A stretch of DNA of 12,525 bases from Tissierellia bacterium (GTDB lineage: Bacteria > Bacillota_A > Clostridia > Tissierellales > Peptoniphilaceae), in assembly GCA_012513395.1 (NCBI GenBank), contig JAAZCH010000276.1:1-12525 (forward strand). Reading direction: 5' to 3'. The notes under the pieces were generated by a model. The model was not told the origin of the DNA. It was given only the letters and a program-made list of their open reading frames with translations, and made no database searches. Position 1 is the first letter of the stretch. Every line of letters begins with the position of its first letter. Of the stretch, positions 6,629 to 12,165 are shown piece by piece. A program made the translations under genes and the position numbers.

Positions 6629-7369
6629 CTATTTGATATCTTGCTTTTTAAAAATAAATCCTCCAATACCTGAACACAAAACCAGGTACAATAAAGCTAC
6701 AGTAATTGCTATTCTTATATCCACTGCTTGTGGGTGAGGCATGGCGTTAGGAGAAAAATTCATAAAGAGCAAAGTTCTTCCCAAGTAACCATTCCCAACT
6801 ATTGAACCCAAAGATCCTAGTATTAGGCTGAAAAATATGCTAAAGGCCATTGTTCCTCCTATATTTTTAATCAAAAATGCGATCATAAGGAATATAGATC
6901 CATAGGCTGTGTATAATAAGGATTTTATTATAAATATGCGCACAAGCAGCAGCAAGTCACCCATTAAAAAAGATCCATATATGCCAAAAACAAAAATTGA
7001 TGTAATTACTATAGAAAGCATAGCAGTAAGCATCATTAAAATTGAACCCATAGATATTGTGACTAGTTTTGACATATAAATTTTAGTACGGCTAAAGCCT
7101 AAGGAAACAGAATCCTTTATTGTCCCGTTGCTATATTCGGTTGTTATAAACATTGTGATAAATATAGATTGAAGCAAAGGAATAAAGTATGGTACCTGAA
7201 AGAGCATATAGATCCAATGGAAGGTACTGGGGCTATATTCTTTGATATGTGCTGAAGAACCAAAGTCTATGATAATATAGGCTACAATAAGTGCAAGAAT
7301 CCCCAGGCAAATAAAAAAGGTCTTGCTGCGTCTTAATTTATAAAAATCAGCTCTTAGTAAATTAAGCAT
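6629..7369 (-). CDS. ABC-2 type permease of the two-component-linked exporter
   Basis: A 246-residue membrane protein with about six hydrophobic spans (near 18-36, 48-72, 100-128, 138-162, 170-192, 218-240). The amphipathic start, MLNLLRADFYKLRRSKTFF, is typical of ABC-2 permeases in lantibiotic/bacitracin exporters. ATG 7369 has GGGAGG 8 bases upstream and overlaps the ATPase gene by 8 bases. Only one permease gene is present, so the complex is probably a homodimer. It shows no close similarity by eye to the permease at 203-961 beyond fold and N-terminal pattern. The linked kinase and regulator suggest induction by the exported compound. Confidence 0.9.
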   Translation of the reverse strand: MLNLLRADFYKLRRSKTFFICLGILALIVAYIIIDFGSSAHIKEYSPSTFHWIYMLFQVPYFIPLLQSIFITMFITTEYSNGTIKDSVSLGFSRTKIYMSKLVTISMGSILMMLTAMLSIVITSIFVFGIYGSFLMGDLLLLVRIFIIKSLLYTAYGSIFLMIAFLIKNIGGTMAFSIFFSLILGSLGSIVGNGYLGRTLLFMNFSPNAMPHPQAVDIRIAITVALLYLVLCSGIGGFIFKKQDIK

Positions 7370-8285
7370 AGTTACTACCTCCCATCAATTTCATAAAATA
7401 CTCTTCCAGGTCATCACCCTTAGATTCTATGGAATATATTTTTATATTTTTTTTTGCAAGCTCTAGGCAGATTTCACCGGACATATCCAATAAATTATAT
7501 ATCTTAATTGTATTGTCTGACAGAACTTCATAGTCTGTTGTTTTAAATACATTTTCTAAAACAAAGGAAGCTTTAGCGCTGTCATTAACCTTGATACTGA
7601 GATACTTTCTACATTTTAATTCCAATTCCTTATTTGTAAATTCCTCTACTAAAGTACCATTATTAATTACTCCATAACGGGTTGCCGATTTAGACAGTTC
7701 CCCTAATATGTGGCTAGAAATTAAAATTGTTATATTTTGCTCTTCATTAAGTCTTTTTAAAAGTTTTCTCATCTCCACAATACCTTCAGGGTCAAGTCCG
7801 TTAATAGGCTCATCCAGTATGAGAAAGTCAGGATTCCCAAGGAGGGCAAGAGCTAGACCCAAACGTTGTCTCATTCCTAAAGAAAAGTTCTTGACCTTTT
7901 TTTTGCCCACATCAGTTAATTTTACTGTTTCTAGTATACTATAAATAACCTTTTTGTCAGGTACCCCTAATAATTTACTGCGAAGATCCATATTCTCAAG
8001 TGCAGTAAAATCAGGATATAATGCTGGGTTTTCAATTATACTACCTATTCTAGGCAGCCCATCTTTCATATTCTTATTGCCTTTTTGTGAGAATAATTCA
8101 ATTTCACCTTTTGTGGGTGTCACTAGACCTGTAATCATTCTAATCATTGTAGTCTTACCAGCACCATTTCTACCAATTAAACCATATATATCTCCTTTTT
8201 TAATCTTCATATTTACATTATTAACAGCAGTATTATTCCCATACTGCTTTGTTAGCCCAAAAGTTTGTAATATATATTCAGTCAA
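7362..8285 (-). CDS. ABC transporter ATP-binding protein, BcrA/lantibiotic-exporter type
   Basis: A 307-residue ATPase. Walker A GRNGAGKT (38-45), signature FSLGMRQRLG (134-143), Walker B FLILDEP (154-160) with NGLD, and H-loop SSH (190-192). The Q-loop position is Glu (IIENPALYP, 83-91), as in BcrA-type transporters. The best start is TTG at 8285, 8 bases after AAAGGAG. A GTG at 8294 overlaps that site and is rejected. It is the first gene after the response regulator, separated by 87 bases that contain two response-regulator boxes and a weak promoter. This set of ATPase, permease and kinase resembles bacitracin or cationic-peptide detoxification modules in low-GC Gram-positives. Confidence 0.92.
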   Translation of the reverse strand: MTEYILQTFGLTKQYGNNTAVNNVNMKIKKGDIYGLIGRNGAGKTTMIRMITGLVTPTKGEIELFSQKGNKNMKDGLPRIGSIIENPALYPDFTALENMDLRSKLLGVPDKKVIYSILETVKLTDVGKKKVKNFSLGMRQRLGLALALLGNPDFLILDEPINGLDPEGIVEMRKLLKRLNEEQNITILISSHILGELSKSATRYGVINNGTLVEEFTNKELELKCRKYLSIKVNDSAKASFVLENVFKTTDYEVLSDNTIKIYNLLDMSGEICLELAKKNIKIYSIESKGDDLEEYFMKLMGGSNYA

Positions 8286-8319
8286 CTCAAGCACTCCTTT
8301 ATTAGTTTCTATTCTTATA

Positions 8320-8370
8320 TTAAGGTATGGGCATTAAAATTTAATAAAATAAGTCTTAAGAAAATCTAAA
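8320..8370 (-). promoter_or_regulatory. Response-regulator boxes and weak promoter before the ABC genes
   Basis: Two direct boxes, TTTAGA (8370-8365) and TTAAGA (8359-8354), are exactly 11 bp apart on the minus strand. The same type and spacing is seen four times at 9888-9926. A poor TAATAT-like -10 lies 31 bases after the last box, the same distance as in the other promoter, with no good -35. That is what an activator-dependent promoter would look like. It would raise ATPase-permease-kinase expression separately from the regulator gene. Confidence 0.55.
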
Positions 8371-8372
8371 GT

Positions 8373-9065
8373 TTAATCGCTCATCTTAAAACCTATTCCC
8401 CAAACGGTCTGAATGTACTCCTCTGATGGATTTACCTTAGAAAGTTTTGAACGTATATTGCTAATGTGTACATTGATCGTATTCTCATCACCAAAGAACT
8501 CATCATTCCACACATGCTCGTAAAGATTTGATTTGGTAAATACCTTCTTAGGATATTCCATCAATAATTCCAAAATCAAAAACTCTCTCTTGGTAAGGTT
8601 TACAGGGATATCACCTACCTGTACTGAGTAGGTTTCTTTGTCTATTGATATATCTTTGTAGCTTAACTTATTATCTTCACTTGGGAGACTTGAAGATTGA
8701 TTATACCTTCTCAGTTGCGCTTCAATTCTTGCAAGGAGTTCATCATTATTAAAAGGCTTTACAATGTAATCATCTGCACCAGACTTCAACAAATTTATTG
8801 TTGATGCTTTATCACTCTTTGCTGAAAGTCCTATTATTGGAACTTTACTATGTTTTCTTATTTCCTCAAGTACATCTTCTCCCTTAAGCCCAGGCAACAT
8901 AAGATCAAGCAGTACTAAATTAACTTTATTATTGAAGGTCATCAGAGCTTCAGTGCCTGAACAAGCAGGTTTTGCATTGTAGCCATTTTGCTCTAGTAAA
9001 TCACAAATCATATTACTTATGTCATTGTCATCCTCTATAACCAATATTGAAATTTTATTATTCAT
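8373..9065 (-). CDS. OmpR/PhoB-family response regulator
   Basis: A 230-residue two-domain regulator. Receiver domain residues 1-120: acidic pair E11/D12/D13, phospho-acceptor Asp54 in LVLLDLMLPG, Ser80 at the Thr/Ser switch position, and Lys102 in YIVKPF. C-terminal winged helix (about 130-228) with the recognition segment NTINVHISNIRSKL and the closing IQTVWGIGFKM. The start ATG at 9065 has a purine-rich TAGGTAGGTG site about 8 bases upstream. It is the first gene of a minus-strand set with the ABC exporter and the histidine kinase, which is the likely phosphodonor. Candidate targets are the 11-bp-spaced TTAAGA boxes at 8354-8370 and 9888-9926. Confidence 0.93.
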   Translation of the reverse strand: MNNKISILVIEDDNDISNMICDLLEQNGYNAKPACSGTEALMTFNNKVNLVLLDLMLPGLKGEDVLEEIRKHSKVPIIGLSAKSDKASTINLLKSGADDYIVKPFNNDELLARIEAQLRRYNQSSSLPSEDNKLSYKDISIDKETYSVQVGDIPVNLTKREFLILELLMEYPKKVFTKSNLYEHVWNDEFFGDENTINVHISNIRSKLSKVNPSEEYIQTVWGIGFKMSD

Positions 9066-9155
9066 ACAATAAACACCTACCTAAAATTCTATAGTTCAAA
9101 TATTACCATAGTAAAAACTTTATCTTATTTTAATAGCAGTAACCTACTTTCTACT

Positions 9156-9185
9156 ATTTTATCACTATCCTTATCTAGGATACAA
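9156..9185 (-). promoter_or_regulatory. Possible promoter of the response regulator gene
   Basis: TTGTAT (9185-9180), an 18-bp spacer and TAAAAT (9161-9156), with an inverted repeat ATCCT-TATCT-AGGAT (9167-9181) in the spacer. The transcript would have an untranslated leader of about 85 bases. A separate 16-bp near-palindrome (CAAAACCATGGTATTG, 9209-9224) lies just upstream and may be the end signal of the preceding gene. Modest support only. Confidence 0.35.
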
Positions 9186-9245
9186 TATTAACTAAAACTA
9201 AGACTCACCAAAACCATGGTATTGTTAATTTTGTGAAACCTGATG

Positions 9246-9815
9246 CTAGTGTACAAGTAGCTCACTGATATATACATTATTATCTGGTATTTTTATTTCT
9301 TTCAGATTACCTTTAAAAATTATTTTACCCTCTATATTTAACAAACTTTGAGGTCTAACTAAGTTTCTTGATAGCTTTAAATCAGCAATACCTATTTCAT
9401 TTAGGATATAATACACAAATTCAGAGCATAAAAATCTATAATCGCTATATATTGGCTTGTTTATCAAGCTATGCACAAGTCCCCTATAGTTGTATTTATA
9501 AAGGTGGCTATTAGAAATGAAATGCTCTAATAGTACCTTAGCCTTTACATACTGTTCCTCAGATACTTCTACCTCAATTATTGCACCAGGCAAAGTATTA
9601 CAAATCTTATATATTCCTTCGTTGATATCCTCTTTTTTAAACCTTCCAACAAAGGGATTGTACGTATTCCTTCTTCCGAAGCTATACATATGATTAAGTT
9701 CCTTATCTAAAGAAATAGCTGCATGAGTATATTCATCATTTTTTAAAATTTGAATGAGATTAGACATTACAGTATTTGTTCTTGTAAGAACTATATATAA
9801 ATGACGTTTTTCCAT
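9246..9815 (-). CDS. Permuted NlpC/P60 (papain-fold) hydrolase-like protein
   Basis: A 189-residue soluble protein with no signal peptide. The pattern YIVLTRTNTVMSNLIQILKNDEYTHAAISLD puts a candidate catalytic His at residue 31. FLCSEFVYYIL puts a candidate Cys at residue 130. The His-before-Cys order is that of the circularly permuted NlpC/P60 (YiiX/LRAT-like) fold, whose members cleave peptides, amides or lipid esters. The substrate is unknown. The start ATG at 9815 has GGGGG about 9 bases upstream. The gene stands alone, but its promoter carries four boxes matching those before the ABC genes, so it is likely controlled by the adjacent two-component system. The family call rests on motif recognition. 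Confidence 0.7.
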   Translation of the reverse strand: MEKRHLYIVLTRTNTVMSNLIQILKNDEYTHAAISLDKELNHMYSFGRRNTYNPFVGRFKKEDINEGIYKICNTLPGAIIEVEVSEEQYVKAKVLLEHFISNSHLYKYNYRGLVHSLINKPIYSDYRFLCSEFVYYILNEIGIADLKLSRNLVRPQSLLNIEGKIIFKGNLKEIKIPDNNVYISELLVH

Positions 9816-9850
9816 AATAAAGTACCCCCATGAATTTAATTGATGTACTC

Positions 9851-9878
9851 ATTATGATATATAGAGTTAAAGAACCAA
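9851..9878 (-). promoter_or_regulatory. Promoter of the permuted-papain gene
   Basis: TTGGTT (9878-9873), a 16-bp spacer and CATAAT (9856-9851). The -35 is weak, and the response-regulator box array ends 9 bases upstream of it, which suits an activated promoter. The untranslated leader is about 30 bases. Confidence 0.6.
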
Positions 9879-9887
9879 TAAAAAAAA

Positions 9888-9926
9888 TCTAAAGAAACTC
9901 TTAATTTATTCCTAAGCAAATCTTAA
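9888..9926 (-). promoter_or_regulatory. Four-box direct repeat, candidate response-regulator operator
   Basis: On the minus strand, TTAAGA (9926-9921), TTAGGA (9915-9910), TTAAGA (9904-9899) and TTTAGA (9893-9888) recur at an exact 11-bp period with unrelated 5-bp spacers. Direct hexamers at one helical turn are the standard target of OmpR/PhoB-family dimers. Two more boxes of the same type and spacing precede the ABC genes at 8354-8370. Confidence 0.72.
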
Positions 9927-9951
9927 CACAAATATCCTAATTCTGCGTGAA

Positions 9952-9965
9952 ACCTTATCCCCTAT
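9952..9965 (+). repeat. 14-bp direct repeat, left copy
   Basis: ACCTTATCCCCTAT is repeated exactly at 10679-10692. The two copies bracket the whole stretch of transposon and intron remnants. This could be a recombination or insertion scar. A chance match of this length within the window is not excluded. Confidence 0.5.
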
Positions 9966-10170
9966 AAATCGAACTGAAGAGGAGAAAGAATTAATTGAAC
10001 TAAGAAAGAAAGTTAGGCAACTTGAAATGGAGAATGATATTTTTAAAGCAAGCTGCACTACTACTCGGCAAAAAGTAGACCTTATCATTTCTAATAGAGA
10101 AAAATACAGTATTAGTGCTATGTGTGATCTTTTATAGGTCTCAAGAAGCTTAGTCTATTACTATCTAAAA
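9955..10170 (+). pseudogene. IS3-family transposase remnant (orfA end joined to orfB start)
   Basis: The plus-strand frame reads [18 protein letters not shown].. then [13 protein letters not shown], the leucine-zipper C-terminus of an IS3/IS150-type OrfA. It continues in the same frame as [21 protein letters not shown], a TAG stop (10135-10137), then VSRSLVYYYLK, the N-terminal HTH of OrfB. The overlap region between the two ORFs is collapsed. The N-terminal half of OrfA and the DDE catalytic domain are absent, so it is not active. It marks past insertion activity at this boundary of the resistance genes. Confidence 0.8.
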
Positions 10171-10277
10171 CAATGGTCAAGATACAGACATCCAAATAAG
10201 AGTAGCTGGTGGAGACTCAATAAATATTGGCATGAAAAGGATACGAAAAGATGGTTATTCATGACAGATGACAATAG
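10171..10277 (+). pseudogene. Group II intron reverse transcriptase C-terminal remnant
   Basis: The frame from the IS3 remnant continues as QWSRYRHPNKSSWWRLNKYW, then KRWLFMTDDN. The R-x-RHPNKS-x-x-W...KYW...W-x-F pattern is typical of the C-terminal end of group II intron maturase/reverse transcriptases. Only about 35 residues remain. I see no catalytic RT motifs and no domain V hairpin after it. The join to the IS3 piece is in frame, which suggests a deletion junction near 10171. The frame finally stops at TAG 10327-10329 after entering the IS21 end. Confidence 0.6.
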
Positions 10278-10347
10278 TGTTTATGATAATCTAAAAGTCC
10301 GCACCCCCACCCTACCAATTAAAAAGTAGGCCACCATAAAATATAAT
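10278..10347 (+). mobile_element. Probable IS21-family left end with promoter
   Basis: The segment begins with TG, carries a C-rich block and an inverted repeat CCTAC / GTAGG (10310-10330 region), and ends in a perfect TATAAT (10342-10347) with TTAAAA 17 bp upstream. It directly precedes the istA fragment. IS21 elements carry repeated terminal sequences and an internal promoter here. The exact left tip is a guess. Confidence 0.5.
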
Positions 10348-10348
10348 A

Positions 10349-10372
10349 CCCTTTAAAGACATCTTTAAAGGG
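10349..10372. repeat. Perfect 24-bp palindrome upstream of istA
   Basis: Arms CCCTTTAAAGA and TCTTTAAAGGG with only CA between them. It falls between the TATAAT and the ribosome-binding site (GGAGG, 10379-10383) of istA, so it would form a stem in the 5' end of the transcript. It could damp translation from outside transcripts, a common way of restraining transposases, or bind a dimeric repressor. Confidence 0.7.
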
Positions 10373-10383
10373 GGATATGGAGG

Positions 10384-10725
10384 ATGATTGAATTGGATCA
10401 AAAAGCTGAGATATTGATGCAATATTTCAGAGAAAACAAATCACAAAGAGCTATCAGTAGGGATATGAAAATTTCAAGAGATACAGTGTCAAAATATATT
10501 AAGGAATTTGAGTCAAAAAATGAGCAGTTAAATGATTTGGCTGGTGATGAAGAAAAAAATAGAAGTGAAATACTCCTACTAATTGAGGAAATGGCTTCAA
10601 AACCTAAATACGATACAAGTAATAGAAATAAGACTAAATTGACTGACGATGTAATCAAGAACATTCGTAAATTAATAGACCTTATCCCCTATGCATTAAC
10701 CACATATGATTTACACATTCATTAA
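10384..10725 (+). pseudogene. istA: Truncated IS21-family transposase (IstA N-terminus)
   Basis: About 113 codons, against roughly 400-500 in intact IstA. The N-terminal helix-turn-helix is intact (DQKAEILMQYFRENKSQRAISRDMKISRDTVSKYIKEFE, residues 5-43). It is followed by the KPKYDTSNRNKTKLTDDVI segment seen before the DDE domain in many clostridial IstA proteins. Sequence likeness stops at about residue 97 (near 10675). The last 16 codons, beginning at the 14-bp repeat, are foreign sequence. The DDE domain and the istB helper gene are absent. The ATG at 10384 directly abuts GGAGG, so translation may really begin at TTG 10393. It cannot transpose by itself. Confidence 0.82.
10679..10692 (+). 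repeat. 14-bp direct repeat, right copy
   Basis: Exact second copy of ACCTTATCCCCTAT (first at 9952-9965). It lies at the point where the istA fragment stops resembling IstA. A shorter related string, TAGACCTTATC, occurs at 10075-10085 within the IS3 remnant. Confidence 0.5.
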
Positions 10726-11211
10726 ATTATTGATATGTGTGAAAGTACATTATCTACAAAATCATAAAGATGATTGATATCATTTAAAACTTCCTATGTA
10801 GTCCCAATATCTCTATATCTAAACAAGTGAATAGCATTTCTTTTCTTCTGTACAGAATCAACCCATAGGTAGTCTAATGACTTAGCATCTACCCATAACT
10901 TTCCAGAGCTAAAATTTTTAAGATCATCAAAGGAAGCCTTTTCAAGTTCTATCATTATAAAAGAATTTTAGCCATGATTCAACTACTGCTCCTAGATTCG
11001 CACGTGCAAGAATAAGTTCACCTGTAGACATTGTTAGTCCTTTGTCAATCCAGATTTTCAATGTTATAGTTAATTCACTTTGCCATTCAAGCATAGCATT
11101 ATCCAACTTATCTGCCACTGAATTTGGTGCTATCCCACGAGCCTCTTTCTATAAAAGAGCAGCATTATTAGTGAGTGTAACTAGTACATCATAATTATCT
11201 CTTTTAGCCAT
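10722..11211 (-). pseudogene. Decayed gene of unknown function, possibly HEPN-like
   Basis: ATG at 11211 with GGAGG 8 bases upstream opens MAKRDNYDVLVTLTNNAALL. A TAG then interrupts, after which the same frame continues KEARGIAPNSVADKLDNAML.. through WLKFFYNDR. A frameshift near 10960 moves to IELEKASFDDLKNFSSGKLW...KKRNAIHLFRYRDIGTT, another TAG, then EVLNDINHLYDFVDNVLSHI. Repairing two stops and one frameshift would give about 160 residues. The RNAIH tract in a helical C-terminus recalls HEPN-type proteins, which are often toxins or nucleotidyl-modifying partners. That link is tentative. The gene is dead in this form. Confidence 0.7.
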
Positions 11212-11349
11212 TGATATCCTCCAACTATTTTTTCAAGTTATTAATACATCTATTTGTTATTTCATATTTTTGTAGATTTGGTTATTTTCTTATTTATAAA
11301 ATTATCTCTTATAACACATATATCGCTGTTTGCAATTTCCTTGTTTTCC

Positions 11350-11895
11350 TTATTGTAGCCTATGCACTTTGTTTTCAGGTAAATAATATATTTTTCCATC
11401 TCTAGCTATCAGCTGAACATCCTCAGCGTATAAATCACTTGTATCGTAATGATATATTTCTTCGTGAACAGCAGACTGTGATGCAATCAAATTTACAGTA
11501 TTTTGTGTTATTGCTTTATATTTAAATTCATCTTTGAAAAGACTTGGAATGTAGAGTAAAGCCCCATCTAAACCATCTCTTTTTCTTCTTTCTTCAGCGT
11601 CAATGTTCAAACGCTTCGTAATGTCCTTATGCCACTTAGTAACCCTTTCCTTGGTATCTATGGCCTGCTGAGTATAAGTTGGGAGAAGTGCCACACATTG
11701 TTCCCTTGAAACCCTGCCAAGATATAGAGCATATCTAAGTTCTGAAATGTTATATAGTACTTCAAGCAATGACTTCTGATACATATAACATTTTTGTATC
11801 TCTTTTAAATCTTTTTCATATGCAGTATAATTAAGGTCTTTCTTTTTTGTATATCCAGCAAGTGTCAGGTTAGCTTGTCCTAGAAGTTTTTCTGC
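11350..11895 (-). pseudogene. C-terminal fragment of an unidentified protein
   Basis: An open frame runs from 11895 (just after a TAG at 11898-11896) to the stop at 11350, about 180 codons: AEKLLGQANLTLAGYTKKK..., then MYQKSLLEVLYNISELRYAL and on to RDGKIYYLPENKVHRLQ. The coding-like stretch begins without a start codon. The first internal ATG (11784) has no ribosome-binding site, so the N-terminus appears to be lost. It is hydrophilic, rich in Lys, Glu and Tyr, largely helical and without membrane segments. I do not recognise the family. A mobile-element or phage origin would fit the neighbourhood but is not shown. Confidence 0.55.
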
Positions 11896-11938
11896 CTAAT
11901 AAAGAGAGATTAAGTGGCATTATTAAATTACACTATGA

Positions 11939-11953
11939 TGTAATAATATTACA
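11939..11953. repeat. 15-bp palindrome
   Basis: TGTAATA-A-TATTACA, with CTAT and ATAG further out on either side. It lies between the unidentified fragment and the next remnant. It may be a protein-binding site or a hairpin of a lost gene. Nothing else identifies it. Confidence 0.4.
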
Positions 11954-11967
11954 ATAGCAGGCAATAA

Positions 11968-12075
11968 TCAATCCTTAACATGTTGAATTATTATAGCGTT
12001 AACAAGATTTTCACTTATAATTTCAGGATCCCTGTATATTATCCAATGTCTTGAACCATCTCACGAACCTTCTGC
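11968..12075 (-). pseudogene. Possible short coding remnant
   Basis: On the minus strand the frame ending at TGA 11970-11968 reads AEGS, a TGA stop, then DGSRHWIIYRDPEIISENLV and NAIIIQHVKD. The composition looks protein-like and resembles the tail of a gene, but there is no start and one internal stop. The tail may belong to a gene disrupted when the TetR block arrived. Family unknown. Confidence 0.25.
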
Positions 12076-12087
12076 AGTCAAATATAC

Positions 12088-12116
12088 TTGACAACATGAC
12101 CACATAGTCATATAAT
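12088..12116 (+). promoter_or_regulatory. Consensus promoter of the tetR gene
   Basis: TTGACA (12088-12093), exactly 17 bp, and TATAAT (12111-12116) form a perfect sigma-A consensus. The spacer is filled by the first TetR operator copy, so an unoccupied promoter should be very strong. Start of transcription is near 12123. Confidence 0.9.
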
Positions 12117-12142
12117 GTTAATATAACATGACCACCTAGTCA
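12097..12142 (+). promoter_or_regulatory. Twin TetR operators
   Basis: TGACCACATAGTCA (12097-12110) and TGACCACCTAGTCA (12129-12142) differ at one base and start 32 bp apart, about three helical turns. Each has TGAC/GTCA outer arms, as TetR-family operators do. AACA precedes both copies. The first blocks RNA polymerase between -35 and -10, and the second lies just after the start site. Confidence 0.82.
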
Positions 12143-12165
12143 CTAATTGTTGAAAGGATGATACC

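Noticed and set aside
7708..8337. Two plus-strand frames opposite the second ABC ATPase
   Set aside because: They mirror the ATPase coding sequence in another frame and have no start signals.
9167..9181. Short inverted repeat before the response regulator as a terminator
   Set aside because: The five-base arms are too short and no T-tract follows. It is noted only as part of a possible promoter spacer.
10398..10664. Minus-strand frame opposite istA
   Set aside because: Antisense to the IstA N-terminus and without support of its own.
11211..11405. Plus-strand 64-codon frame
   Set aside because: Overlaps the start of the decayed minus-strand gene and the end of the unidentified fragment, is low in complexity and lacks a ribosome-binding site.
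11350..11895. Assignment as a relaxase or phage structural protein
   Set aside because: The surroundings would suit a mobile-element protein, but no HUH, MOB or phage motif can be seen, so it is left unidentified.
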